64,000 bases of DNA from Dipodascopsis uninucleata var. uninucleata (GCA_030568195.1 JAJLTO010000001.1:434001-498000), one strand, 5' to 3'. Positions 11,971-24,364 are shown, counted from the stretch's first letter. Numbers and translations are program-made. The notes: generated from the sequence alone by a model not told the origin.

Positions 11971-13737
11971 ACCCAAAACTCCATCACATTTCAAGGTTTC
12001 TCAATTAAACGATATGTTTTGCTAGCGCCCATATGGCAATTTTGATTACGAGCTTGTCTCTTTTTTCTTTGGTACCTTTCCGAGTCCGAGGCTATGGATG
12101 CGCCTCTACAAGAAATACAAGAAGTTGATAATGGGAACAACTTGGCTTAAATATTAATGATACAAGCGGAACCATAAGAGTGCAATTTTCTCCAGCACAG
12201 CACATGAAGTGCAACGAACCAATTCTTATCTGTAATTAGATAATGCAAGACGGTGTTCGTTGCGTCTGCAGCAATATGAGAGATGCTCCAGGTGTTCGCA
12301 ACTTGAGTATACGTATCAAATAATTAAAGCTGGGTCAGAAATTGTTGGCGTGCGTCACAGCTGGTGCCTGCTTTTCTGTAATTCAATGTTATTCGCCTGA
12401 CAGTCTTTAGTTTAGAGCTGGTGCTAGTTGTTTGCTGTATCATCTAGATGAGGAGCAGTATGGTGGGTTATACGTAGAGAGCTTAGTAGCAATCCGATGT
12501 GCATCCGAAGAGCGAGGACGATTTAAGTAAATGTCACTGGGAGTATAGCAGAAATATGCAAACATGGTAGTGTGCTGGTCAGCGTTTCCCTATATCATAT
12601 TTTGTACTTTTTACTGCGCCTTAATTCTATTCATATCCTGCTCACAATAACTATGTGCGCTGTTGTGCAGATTTTTTCCTGGTTGTAGACTGTAGCTTTC
12701 TCGTATATCTCGGTAAGACATAGCATTGCTCGAGGTTCCAACATAATATTCGCGCCACCGCCATGTTGGCTCAAATAGGATTTGAATGTACAGTTGTGGT
12801 TTTTAGTAACGGGAAAGTTAGGACCCTTTTATCCTTTTGATTACTTCACACAACGTGTTTCAAAGCAAATAAGCCATGAGACAAATCGACAAATCGACAA
12901 ACTTGACATATGGTATTGATCCACTAATATTTTTCCTCCCAATGATAGTAATATCATCTAGATAATCACTAGTAATACCTTACGAAAGCCAAAACATATA
13001 TCAGAGCCAGCACCAGTTCACATACCAAGCGTAAAGAAGATTATAAAGCAAGAATAAGATCTATCGCTATTTCTGTTATCTACTTTGTAATCAAGTGAGC
13101 AGTTTGAAACTGCTGTACAGTTCGCTGGTAAGGAGGACAGCACTAAAGTTAAATCTGCATATAAGCATATCAGTCATATGAGCCACAGAAATTTAAGATA
13201 TTCTCTGGTCTGAGAACTTTCTAAATAATGGTTTGAATTTACGACACTTCAATACTAATGAATGTCTTCAAGCGAATTGTTCTTGAGAATTAAAACGCGC
13301 CCAACACAATAAGGTGTTTTAAAAGCGCTGCTATAATATGAGTTGCCAACCGCAAATACAGGACTGGAGATACATACTATATGAACTGGCAAATACAACT
13401 TGATCAAAGGGAAAAATAAACCTTGTCTTTCTAGGTGACAAGACCAAAATAGTAAATATCAAACTTCAAATCAAAACTGTCCAGCACTGCCTAGATGCAA
13501 ACAACGTATGTGAATATTTACCGAAGCACGCGCGTCCGACCCTTGCAAGACATGCGTGTTTTACAACAAGATTCGAATACAACAAAATCACCTTAACGCC
13601 AGCAAAACAGAATCTCGTAGAATACTTGCAGCATGTCCAAGACTGATTGCTTCTAAATGCATCGATGTACCAAGTAAAAAATACAAGCTCAGTTCGTCGA
13701 AGATACCACGAACTAGTAAACTCTTGCTCTCCCATGT
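11971..13737. other. Intergenic region, 1.8 kb, no gene seen
   Basis: Mixed-composition DNA between the 5' end of the reductase gene and the 3' end of the TMEM170-type gene. It should contain the HMG-CoA reductase promoter. No convincing ORF, tRNA or repeat is visible. Confidence 0.5.
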
Positions 13738-14336
13738 TCACATTACAACTGATGCCATGGAATATGAACTCATGATTATAGTCAAAACTTGAATGATGGC
13801 CCATGTGAATGGAATCCAAGTAGACATAGTGAATGATCCAGCTGTGTATATAAGACCTAGACTGTATTGCCAAAGAGTAGGTGAACATTGTTAGTAAACA
13901 CGTAAAGATCGTTGCAAAACAGCTACACAACTTACATTGCACCAATTATGCTTCCACTGATTACGGCTTCTATACCGCCAACTATTAAATATGTAAGCAC
14001 AATAAAAATAAAACTACCTTTGAAGCGATGTCTATGATTTGCTAGCGCCGCCCAAAGACCAGCAACTCCATGAACGGAGGTAAACAAAATCAACGTCCAA
14101 TATAATGTGAACTTCCAGATATCATATTGGTGATAAAGGTAATATCTCGTATCAAAGCTCGATCCGCTTGGCCATCTTAAAGACGGAAACTTAGGAGTCT
14201 CGTAACCCCAAGGAACATATGAGGATTGGATTCTAAACCATAGAAAGACCAACAATGCGTTTCCACTAACGTTAATTTTATTTTCTTTGAGTCTTCAAGA
14301 AAGTCATAGTAATAGTTCATACCTTGGATCCGACAT
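13738..14336 (-). CDS. TMEM170-family integral membrane protein
   Basis: Three exons, 14336-14323 (14 nt), 14265-13936 and 13861-13738, join in phase to give 155 residues. The family has three transmembrane segments and in animals shapes ER and nuclear-envelope membranes. Visible here are an aromatic block with RYYLYHQYDIWKFTLYWTLIL starting the first membrane segment, a second segment around FIFIVLTYLIVGGIEAVISGSIIG and a third at TWIPFTWAIIQVLTIIM after the conserved GLIYTAG turn. Intron 1 (57 nt, GTATGA/TTAG) is needed to supply an ATG. Intron 2 (74 nt, TACTAAC branch, ACAG acceptor) is needed to reach the third membrane segment. The function in this organism is inferred only from family membership. 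Confidence 0.85.
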
Positions 14337-14776
14337 TCTTTATTTCATCATTATAGTACTTTAAAGCGATGTATTCTCTATAAGAACATCAGTGTTTACT
14401 CCAACTCGTAGATGTGCCGTAATCTAACAACAGAATCCCCCTACGGCTGAACATCTATTCTTAGTTTAAGGGTATAGTGCTAGTACGTCACATGATACGT
14501 AAATAAAAATAAGACAGTACGTTTATGCAGATACTCAATATATTTCTGGAAGATTCATTGCTCTTCCAAAACATAATTTTGATTGACGGTAAAATTGACA
14601 TAAAGGATTTACTATAAAAGCATATAATTTGAGAATTGACGTGTAACTCATTACAAGACATTGAGTGACTGAAATAAAGCTATCAACTGATCTATATAGC
14701 ATTTAACTTATAAGTTCGTTCGTTTACTTCATTATATTCGACCTTGAATCATCTGTCACTTTGACGAGAATCATAA
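14337..14776. other. Divergent promoter between the TMEM170-type gene and STI1
   Basis: About 440 bases of AT-rich DNA with two outward-facing genes. It contains a perfect three-unit heat-shock element on the STI1 side, listed separately. Confidence 0.6.
14544..14556 (+). promoter_or_regulatory. Heat-shock element upstream of STI1
   Basis: The sequence TTCtgGAAgaTTC is a perfect nTTCnnGAAnnTTCn array, the binding site of Hsf1 trimers. It lies 220 bases before the STI1 start codon. STI1 is a classical Hsf1 target in yeasts, which supports the assignment. Confidence 0.75.
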
Positions 14777-16628
14777 ATGTCAGCAGACGAGGTAAGTGCA
14801 TAGATCAAGGAGTGAAAAAAGAAAATCTTTGGTCAATCGAACTTCTTTGAAGTTGAAATAATATAATATAAACAGTCTGATAATGGAAATAAGGAGTAGA
14901 TACTAATTTACTACTCAATTATAGTATAAAGCTCAAGGAAACGCATTCTTTGCGAATAAGGATTTCGACAAGGCCATCGAGGCTTTCACCAAAGCTATCG
15001 AAGTCTCTCCAACTCCGAATCATGTGCTATATTCTAACAGATCGGGATCATATGCCTCAAAGAGAGACTTCGAGAACGCTTTGAAGGATGCAGAGGAATG
15101 TGTTAAGATAGATCCCTCGTGGGCTAAGGGTTTTACTCGCAAAGCTGCTGCTCTACACGGCCTTGGTGATTTGGTTGGTGCAAGAGATTCGTATGAAGAT
15201 GCACTAAAGCTAGACCCCAATAATGCTCAGGCAAAGTCAGGATTAAAAGCTGTCGATGATGCAGTAGCTCAGGAGGCAGCTCAGGATGGTACTACCCCGG
15301 ATATGGGTATGGGTGGAATTTTTAAAGACGATAGCATGTGGACCAAGCTAGCGACGAATCCAAAGACCAGCTCATACCTGGCAGATATCTCGTTTGTAGA
15401 GAAATTAAAGCAGCTTCAGAGAGACCCCAAAGGCATTTCTCCAGAATTGATGCAGGATCCTAGAATGATGCAAGTCATTGCAGTTCTTCTTGGTATTGAC
15501 ATCCAGATGCCTCCGGCAGGAGCTCCATCTAGCTCGAGCTCAACAGATACTGAAATGAAGGATGCACCAGCTTCAGAACCAGTTAAAGCCGAAACAAAAC
15601 GTGAACGCGAGCCTGAGCCTGAACCTGAATCTGATGAGCAGGTCAACAAGCGTAAAGCTGATGAGGAGAAATTGGTTGGAAATAAGGAGTATAAATCTCG
15701 CCATTTTGACGAAGCCATTTCACACTATGAAAAAGCGTGGGATCTGCACAAAGACGTTACTTATTTAAATAACATTGCTGCAGCTGAATTTGAAAAGGGT
15801 GATCTAGAGTCATGCATCAAAGCATGTGAGCGTGCAATTGAAGAAGGACGGTTCATTTTCACCGATTACAAAATTATTGCAAAGTCATTTTCTAGAATGG
15901 CTCACGCTTACCACAAGCAAGGAAATTTGGACAAAGCTATTGAATTCTACAATAGGTCTTTAACGGAACATAGAACTCCTGATACTTTGGCTAAGCTTAG
16001 AGCTGTGGAGAAGGAGAAGCAGAAGAAGGAACTAGATGCTTATATTGATCCTGCTAAAGCTGAAGAGGCACGTGAAGAAGGAAACTCCTTGTTCAAGAAT
16101 GCTGATTGGCCTGGTGCTGTCAAGGCTTACAGTGAAATGATTCGACGAGCACCAGATGATCCTCGCGGATATAGTAATCGTGCTGCTGCTTATGCCAAGC
16201 TTTTATCGTTCCCAGAAGCAATAAAAGATTGCGATGTCGCTATCTCAAAGGATCCTAACTTTTTGCGAGCATATATCAGAAAGGCAAATGCCTACTTCGC
16301 AACGAGAGAATATTCCAAGTGTATTGAGACTCTAGATGAGGTTACTGAGCGTGATACTAAACATGAACATGTCTCAGAAATTGAGTCTTTACGAAGCAAG
16401 GCTTACTCTGCGCGATTTCAAGCTCAGGAAGGTGAAACTGAAGAACAGACTCTGGAGCGTATTAGTAAGGATCCGGAGATTGTTTCTATTTTGCAAGATC
16501 CGGTCATGCAGAGCATTCTTGGGCAAGCGCGTGAGAATCCTGCTGCTCTCAACGATCACATGAAGAACCCTGAGGTTCGTAAGAAAATACAATTGCTTAT
16601 TGCATCTGGAATCATACGCACCAGATAA
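14777..16628 (+). CDS. STI1: Hsp90/Hsp70 organising co-chaperone Sti1 (HOP)
   Basis: Cytosolic adaptor that links Hsp70 (Ssa) and Hsp90 through TPR domains and assists client transfer. A 15-nt first exon (14777-14791, MSADE) joins after a 133-nt intron to 14925-16628 (YKAQGNAFF...), giving 572 residues, close to yeast Sti1 (589). Three TPR clusters are seen: TPR1 near residues 5-115, TPR2A near 225-345 and TPR2B near 355-475. The two DP domains are DP1 around 130-185 (MWTKLATNP, LMQDPRMMQVI) and the C-terminal DP2 (ISKDPEIVSILQDPVMQSI, ending in IASGII). A charged linker (REREPEPEPES) precedes TPR2A. A perfect heat-shock element lies upstream. Confidence 0.97.
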
Positions 16629-17220
16629 AACGATTATTTCATTTTGAAGCACTTTTGGAGAGCGATTCAAATATGTATAAAACTACAGTATATTATACTA
16701 TTTTAGGATTATTAAAAAGTACATTTTAATTGATAGTTATCAACTCCTTGAATAATTGACTTAATCTTGAAAAAATTTAATATTTTTATTATTATAAGAT
16801 CTATTGGCATTTTGTATATCGATAGAAATTATACACAAATATTATGCTGTTGCTTGGAATTTTTGCCTTAGGAGTAAGGAACTAAATATTTTAACAATAT
16901 TAATATTTTACCAAAGATAATACAAATCGAAATTGTAGTCATGAGTCAATATATGTATATCTGTGAACGATGGTACCTATCTGTCATTCAACTACGTATA
17001 TATATCATGAGAAAATATTAGAAGCGTCGTATCTAGAAGAGCAGATCTTTCAAGACAAATAATCTATGAAATGAAACAGGCTAGAGCACGAATGATTGAA
17101 CAGTAAAAATATTATTAACAAATACAGAGTAGACATCCATAAAATATTATCCAAATTTCAAATTCAATGGGCTAGCATCAGTTAATCGATTCATAACAAT
17201 TAAATATTCTTTAGAAAACT
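16629..17220. other. Convergent intergenic region
   Basis: AT-rich 3' flanks of STI1 and VAC14. No gene or repeat is recognised. Confidence 0.6.
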
Positions 17221-19905
17221 TCATCTACGAGTTGATCTAAAAATTCGCGAGGACTGGTTGCCTGTTGATGGGTTGTTACCTGTCCCAGCAGCTCCTGAGC
17301 CAGAGCCACCAGAGTTGGTATTAGACTGTGGTGCGGAACTGGATGACGATCCTCGTGGATTTCTGAACGAAAGTCTATGGTAGTTGTAACCAGAAGACGA
17401 GGGCTGGGTCGCAGTCGATCCAGAGCTAACCGCTCCAGAACTAGTCGTTGAATTTCCCGCATTGCCTCCAGTTAGAGGTGGTACAGTTCCTATTAAAGAA
17501 ACAGTGCTACCTCCTCCTAATTGGCCCTGTTGATGTCGTACACTTTCATGACCCATTTGAACTTTTCGAAACTTGTCCAAAAGTTCAACCCAGTCGCGCT
17601 CGTCAATTCGAGACGCTCTAAATCTGTTCTGGCCTAAGTTTACACCAGAATTGCCACTTGCGTTATTTACAGGAGGAGGAATATGAAAATTGCCAATTGC
17701 AGATACAGCGTTCAGTCTATTACGTAGAGTTGCAAATGCAGATGATTGAGGAAGGAGCATCAAAAGACCATATAGACAGCGGTAGAGAAAAGGATATTTT
17801 TCTGGTTCCAGAAGTTGCAAACGTAAATAGGTGAAAACAGGAGATTCTAGTAACTGAATCAGTTTATCTATTTGAATCAAGAGAGAGACTGTTATTTCAA
17901 GATCCGCAAATATCTGAAGAAGATAGAATGCCTGTTCATACGCTTGAGCTAATAAACATAATGAAAAAGTAGCAACTGCATTATGACACCACGATCGAAA
18001 GAGAGTAACAAAAAAAGTTGTTCCATCCTTCGTATCAAGGGTTCGTAACCTTCTGCGTAAGCCTTGAAGTTCGGGAGCTGTTATTAAGTTATTATTCAAA
18101 TTTTGGATCATAATACTAGCAAATTCTATATCTTCTTCTTTTTCAAGAATCTCTGCTAGTGTACGATAGATGCGTTCTGGATTCAATGAAACACAAAGTT
18201 GACGGATTATTAAGTTTCCGCGAGTTTCAAGCAGTTTTCTGTCAGTAGAAAAAAGAGAAAGAAGATTTAGCATAAAAGAAGCTAGATAGTCATCTTGCGA
18301 GTTGTACGATATCTGTGCAAGTAGCTGTAAGTCCTTCATGACAACTATATCACTAGAATCTGAAAGTGTTTTTAACAGAGCAGGAAAAGTACCATCATTA
18401 ATAGCAAGAATTTTCCTCGAAGCCTTTTTATTGAGCATTATAAGCCAATCCAGAGCAGCAACCCTGGTTTCCTCGCGCTCGTTGAGAAAATGTAACGTGA
18501 GAGCATTAACTGTAGCAGGATAATCTAGTAATGACTCTGCAGATGATTCCTCCGGTGATATACTATTTAAACTATCATTTGCTTCGGGAGATTCCACGGT
18601 CTTTTCAGGCACCTTATCTTTCGAATCATCTGGATTTGCACCTGGAAGAGAAACGATAAGTTTCATGAGTTCGTCATTAACAGTTTCGGCAGCTTTTCGC
18701 AGATTTTCATTATCGTGAGCCATTGTAGGGAGTAAGAGCGACAAAAATCTAGGAACAAATGGAAGGAGATCCTCAGGTGATATTTCAAAAAAAGATTCTA
18801 TCCAATGTAGAACTGTCAATTGTATCTCTTGCTCAGTAGAATCGAGATGCGACAAAAGAATATCAATCACTTTGGCGAAATCAACTTTTATATCTTGTCC
18901 AGGTAAGTAAACGCCATCGTTATTCAAATCCTCGCTATCAGGATTAGCATTTGCATCATTTGCATTTCTCTTCAGTTCAGCAATTCTTTTGATTTCAGAA
19001 AGGAAGCCATCCAATGCCCCTTGCGTAGCAGTTCGAACATCAACATTTGTGTCAGATAGGAAATTTAGTAGACCACCTATTATCTCAGGCAAATATGAAA
19101 CCAGCTCAAGATCAGGTATAGAATCTAATAAGGTAATCCATGAGACCAAAAACATTCGTGTGAATGGATTTATTACATAAATACGATCGGTCAGTAGAGG
19201 TATGAAGCGTGCCAATGAAAAAGCGGGTTCAGAATGAGGATTCTGCTCAGGTTCATGAGCCAACACTGGTCGAGTAGGATCGTCGCTAGAAGCCTCTGGA
19301 TCTGGAGGAAGAGGCTCTGGAGTCGACCTAATAACGGAAACATAAGTAGCAGCCTTTTCGGCAACAATATCCTTAATTAAACGATCTAACAGGTCCGCAC
19401 CATTTTTAACAGATAGCTCCGAATCTGCAGACAGTCTACAGAGCGCGTCAAATATTTCATTGAAATAGAGTAGGATTTCACCTTTGGCTACCTTGGCGAT
19501 ATTATACATACTCTCGCAAGCATAATATCTGACGCGTGCATCTTGATCTCCAAAGCATGCTAGTACTGGTGGAATTATATCTTCAAGATAGTTTGCAACA
19601 TCAGAGCCGAGAGCTATTGCCGATGCCGCTAGTCCTATAAGACCACCATTTCGAGCATTTGGTTGGTGTACAGCATATGCGAAATCACGGCAAAGTTGAT
19701 CAACTATGGTTCGTATCTTAGCCTCATCACCATCTTCAACGCATTGACGAATCCATTTCTCAAGCTCTAAAGCTGCAGCTTTTCGTTTTTCATATAAACG
19801 GTCATTCAGACCGCGCTGGATCTCCTTGTCTGCATATCATTCCTAGGTGAGTTAAACTTATCAAACCTCCTATTTACCATATTATATCCCGCGCTACTTA
19901 CTCAT
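17221..19905 (-). CDS. VAC14: Vac14, scaffold of the PI(3,5)P2 synthesis complex
   Basis: HEAT-repeat scaffold that holds the Fab1 PI3P 5-kinase and the Fig4 phosphatase on the vacuole membrane. Exon 2 (19829-17221) encodes nearly the whole protein, including the hallmark ARVRYYACESMYNIAKVAKGE-type segment and, near residues 600-720, the Fig4-binding domain (SWCHNAVATFSLCLLAQ...). The tail is low-complexity and Ser/Gly-rich, ending FRSTRR. In-frame conserved sequence continues upstream of the first internal ATG to KEIQRGLNDRLYEKRK, where no ATG exists. A first exon of only four bases (ATGA, 19905-19902), followed by GTAAGT and a CAG acceptor at 19830, supplies MNKEIQRGL, the family N-terminus. 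Total 870 residues (yeast 880). The micro-exon is inferred; the rest is firm. Confidence 0.94.
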
Positions 19906-20214
19906 CGAATAAAACTGAATCTGAAACCTTTAAATTCACAATATCCCTATTTTAAGTACAAAATTTATTAACGAATGGAAGGCTACAGGACGCCAATTCA
20001 GATTGCTCTGCTCCTCCAGTTCTCTCGTATATACAGTAAAATTAATCCTGAGAGGTACATCATATATGGTTTAGGGTTAAATATGACGAGCATTAACGTG
20101 CTCTCGGGTTATCGAAGTAAGATGTTATATGTGGACACAAGAAAAAGACATTCAATCGATTATGATATTTTATGATGAATCTACTAGCAATACAGAAGAG
20201 AAATAGTGGCCTGG
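19906..20214. other. Intergenic region between VAC14 and the Whi5/Nrm1-like gene
   Basis: About 310 bases holding the VAC14 promoter and the 3' end of the upstream minus-strand gene. No separate feature is seen. Confidence 0.55.
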
Positions 20215-21740
20215 TCAAGCACTAGGCAGTAAATTACCTGAATATGCTGTCGATGGTGGTGGAGGTGGTTGAAAGAGCTGTTGTTGCTGTTGCTGTTGAT
20301 TACTATTATTACTATTATCATTACTCTGCGACGATTGTGCCTGTGGCTGCTGAGGAGAAAATTTGAGTTGAGACGTCAAAGGAGACCCTAGTTCCGATAA
20401 ACGATCAAAGGAGAGGCGGCGACGTGCAGGCGTTGCAATAGGAGTTCGTTGATGCCACGGAATCTGGGCAGGAGAAGGTGTAAAAATGTTGTTGACATAA
20501 TCGGAAAAATTAAACCCTTGCGACGGTGTACGAGGTGATGCACCAGAAGAAGAGCCAAAGAGCACTTGACTCCGTGGAGGTGGTGTCTGCGTTAAGGATG
20601 AGCTGTTTGGGAATGAGGATCGCTGAGCCGGAGAAGGTGAAGTGGCCAAGAAAAGAAGTAAATCGGCACCCTCTTCATTTGTTCGAGGAACCGCTGTAGA
20701 AGATGTAGAACTGTCGGTAGGATTAAGAGAGAATGATTTTCGAGGTGGTGTACGTGGCGGTGATTTAATCGTAGTGGCAGTTATTGTAGTACTCGTGATA
20801 GATGATGCAGTGCTGTGTCTTGATCGTGCTCGATGTTGCCCACCATTAGGCAATTTCTGTAGCGGTCCACCAGAGACAATTGGAAAATCGTCATTCATTA
20901 CAATTGATTTGCTTTGCGATGACTGTAGCGACCGATCTCGCTGATGGTATGATTGTGATTGCAGATGCCGAGAAGAAGACGATGAAGAAGATGAAGAAGG
21001 CCGTGAGTAGCGCGAGATAGACGGAGGAGCAATACCTGGATAGACAGGAGAAGATTGACTGAGTCTAATAGAAGGCATCTGATACATGTGACGGTGACTG
21101 GTCTGATTAGATGGATTGTTTTGGAATGTAACGTCCTCGTCATAGTCCATATCGTCTAGAATGTCTAAACCAGATGTTCGCCAGGGCATATAACCCGATA
21201 AGCCAGATTGAAGTGAATGATTCTCATTTGATAGCGTTCTCGCTCTCTTTCTGGATGCTCCAGAAGCTGATATAGGTGGACCATGTCGTCTATTATAGTG
21301 ATGTAGGGGATGGCTTGTATTGTTGCTATTACTGCTTAGCCGTCTAGAGTGTCTAAACGTTTTTGAATCGATTGATGGTGCTGATAGTAAAGACGGTCTT
21401 ACAGGCGAAGAAAGTGCAGAGTATTTTGATCCACAATCGCTTCCAGCTTGCAGTGTAGACGTATGCTTTCTCGAAGCTACTTCTTGTGCTAGCTTTGGCT
21501 CAATAGAATCAAGATCGAGATTTTCCCACCCACGCTTTGTTTTGTAGCTGGCAAGAGCCAAGCGATTCTTCAATTGTCTAGTAATCTGCGTCAAAGTTAG
21601 TAATGAATGGGCAATCATTTAAAGATCCACACGGCAGAAGTACTTACCCTTGAAATTTTTGCTCTATGGAGAACAACCTTCTCTACAGCTTCTATACGCT
21701 TTTGGTCCATCCAAGACGGAGACTGCGGAGGCTCGCTCAT
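20215..21740 (-). CDS. Whi5/Nrm1-like G1/S transcriptional repressor
   Basis: Exons 21740-21648 and 21585-20215 (62-nt intron, TACTAAC branch, GCAG acceptor) give 487 residues. The short conserved helix-like block at residues 32-61 (ITRQLKNRLALASYKTKRG) resembles the LRTRLALAxxKV motif that defines Whi5, Srl3 and Nrm1. These proteins bind SBF/MBF and hold G1/S genes off until CDK phosphorylates them. The rest is disordered and carries many CDK-type S/T-P sites (TPPPR, SPRTPSQ, TPSPAQ, TPIATPARR, SPLT, FSPQQ), plus poly-Ser, a seven-Gln run and poly-Pro. The gene has an unusually long GC-rich upstream region with clustered ACGCG motifs, as expected for an MBF-regulated gene. The family call is moderate: the motif is short and the remainder is low-complexity. 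Confidence 0.6.
20278..20298 (-). repeat. CAG/CAA tract encoding seven glutamines
   Basis: In-frame mixed CAG/CAA repeat in the 3' coding part of the Whi5/Nrm1-like gene. It is flanked by Asn/Ser and Pro runs and is likely length-variable. Confidence 0.8.
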
Positions 21741-24364
21741 CTTGAGCAAGAAAGCCGACAAACTTGAGCAAGTGAAAACTGCTTGTAATGGATAGGCTGC
21801 TTGTCTCCGATTGCAGAAAGACTGTATCTCTGGTGCTGCTTAACCACAAGTCGCACACGTAAAGTAGCTAGGAGTCTGGTCAGCGTTAAGTATACGAAGA
21901 CCTCGTAAACTTTAAAATAGTAGGTGAGTAACTATATCACTCAGCTTAATCGGGCTGGTTCAGCAATGCTTCTTGCCGCCTGGGTGCTGTAGTGGCTCGA
22001 TAGTTAGCAGTTGACAGACGTGAATAATCGACAAAGAAATCCGACGAATTTGAATAAAGTGTCAGCTGCTGCAAAGCTGCAAGCAAGTATTGCACGAGCA
22101 CCAGTCGGAAGGCACCAGACACAGTCGGTCTGTAAAGAGGACTCGAGATTTGGCACAGCGATCAGGAATAGCAGTTGAAAAAGAGATATGGTGGACGTTG
22201 CAGTAGAACAAAATGTCGATTGTGGCCGGATCCGTGTGAAAGCAAAGGCAGTCGCCAGGAACTAAAAAGTACGGCTGCTCGTTTTTGCCCAGCCGTCAAT
22301 GGGCAGGTACTGGATACGCTAAAATCCCACTATCCGGTCTAGCACCAGCAGGCTAGTATCTGTGTAGTGCGTGTCTGCTGAGACGAGCGTAGCAGGTCAG
22401 TGGGAGTTCAGAGAGCGAGTAGCAGAGTGCACGGGAAGTGATAAAGGAGAGGAGGAGGGAAGAAAAGAGAGAGGAACAAGGGTCAGTTAGAGAACAAATG
22501 GTGACAATGCGACGAGTAATATAGTTACAAGGGTCGAAATGGCACCCACAGCCACAGGTAGGGCAAAATGGAGAGCCGAAAAAAGGCTACGAAATGCTAC
22601 GAAAACGGGAGTTAGCAGAACAGCAGGGCCCGGAGGCAGCACGAGCTTCGAAGCTGAGCAGCGGTGAGCAGTTTGAGGGAAGCCGGCGACGACTGGAAGG
22701 TGAGCCAGCTTCCGGTGACGGTACGGGCGCAGCGGACAGCTCAGGCGAACTGCGCTGGCTGCGGTGATAGAGTGCAGCGGATGTGGCAGCTGTGACGGGG
22801 CATATTTTAGATTTATGATATTTTTATTTGGTTAATTTGGTTTACCTGTGCTGCTAAGTTCCAAGCCAAAATGTATGGAAAGTCTACTGAGTGTCCGCTG
22901 GTACTGCGAACCCTGCTCTTGATACCCGGCAATTTATATTTACAGCGCCGCCTAGCTAGTCGCTGTTCTACAGAGGTGAGGGTAATATTGCATGCTATTT
23001 TGCTTTATCCTGCATTGCTGTTTAGTCTCTTCTGCCGCTCCATAGCTTCACTATAGGTACAGCAGAGTGTCTAGACCAGACTGGCCGAAGAACCGAGAGT
23101 AGTCACGCCTTACCGATATGTAGCCTTACGTCGCCGCCCACACCTACAGCGGGTAGTAAGCGGAGTGTGATAGCTGGTGGGTAATAATAACTTCCAGATA
23201 CTTTTTGTGGTACGGTACGCATAAAAATGTCGAGTCGACTCCATCTAGTTCGCTGCCATTTGTCTTGTGTTTCTTTACCTTTTTTTTCTTTTGGCTTCCT
23301 GTCCCCTCCTTCTCTCTCCGGGTAGCGCGCGCCACGCACGTCGCGTCACAGAACGCGCGTGCAGCGCGTTCTCGCGCACCCGCAGCCCAGCCAGCTGGAC
23401 CCTAAGCCCACGCAGGAAACGCGCTCCGGGTAACAGTGCAGAGCGCGCATAGCAGCACGCGTCGAATGCATATAGGGAACTAAACGGCGTGTGTCGTGCG
23501 GCCCTGCCTTAACGTTATTCTCTCACTAACCTACATGGGGCAGGACTAGTCCTGCTGCCTACCGCGTACAGCTACAGCGGCTGCCTATATCTGACTATCA
23601 GTCTGTCAGGATACCTAAACTGGAAGCATTGCATCTCGCACATTTCACTGAGCCGCACAAATGCTGTCCTCCGTGCAGAAAGAACGAGCGACAAAAAGGA
23701 GACTTTACCGTGGATATATATCACTCGCCTGCGCTCTACAGCCACGCACCGCCCGCTGCGCACGTAGATCGCTACCTGACACAATGCTTACGTCGACGGC
23801 GCTTACCTAATACCCTAAGTGCGTGTAGCATGTAAGCGCACGTCCGTGTGCGCTATGCGAGCATTGAGTGCGTTGTAGCAGCAGGGGCGTGCGCACGGAC
23901 TGTGACGGAGAATGAGGAGCACGCAGCGTAGGCACAAGTCCAGCGCTTGCAAAGAGCACTGCTTGTAAAACCTCCGTGCCTGCGGCAGGGACAATGGTTA
24001 ATGTAGTGCTAGTCGGCTCAGTATAAATGGGAGTCACTACGGTGAGTAGAGGGCGGAGGAAACAAAACAGAATAAGAGGGAAAAAGGCGTAGGAGAAATA
24101 AACACGCATAAGTAATAGTGTGCAGCAATAGTACGCAACAAGATGTAGTAAAATGTAATAATATTATGTAACAGCGACAATAACAAAAGCGATGCGCGTC
24201 GACGCCCTTCGGCGATTACAGCAACGACGACAGCCGAAGCTACAGGAAAAAATGTGACGCGCCGAAATTCTATCAAGCTACTACTAGAGCAGCTGCGCGC
24301 CCTATTTCTTAGGAAACAAAGCTTCGGCTCCCGATATCCCTTGTACTTCACGGCGTCCGCTACG
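21741..24364. other. Long GC- and CpG-rich intergenic region
   Basis: The 2.6 kb between the 5' end of the Whi5/Nrm1-like gene and the 3' end of NPR3. The part from about 22.3 kb on is much richer in G+C than the rest of the window; in 23341-23400, 43 of 60 bases are G or C. No ORF looks like a conserved protein. I interpret it as a long promoter plus a compositional island, although an unrecognised non-coding RNA cannot be excluded. Confidence 0.55.
23342..23567. promoter_or_regulatory. Cluster of MCB-type (ACGCG/CGCGT) motifs
   Basis: ACGCG or its complement occurs at 23342, 23353, 23356, 23365, 23419, 23457 (full palindromic ACGCGT) and 23563. This is the Mlu I cell-cycle box bound by MBF. 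The cluster lies 1.6-1.8 kb upstream of the Whi5/Nrm1-like start codon, the only gene whose 5' end faces it. The high local CpG content raises chance matches, so function is inference. Confidence 0.4.

Noticed and set aside
13466-13945. 159-codon minus-strand frame next to the TMEM170-type gene
   Set aside because: It begins in the last intron of that gene and runs through its last exon in another frame. The spliced frame gives the conserved third membrane segment, so this frame is a shadow.
23103-23452. Several short frames in the GC-rich region between NPR3 and the Whi5/Nrm1-like gene
   Set aside because: They overlap on both strands, are rich in Arg/Ala/Ser/Cys as GC-rich random sequence would be, and lack any conserved pattern.
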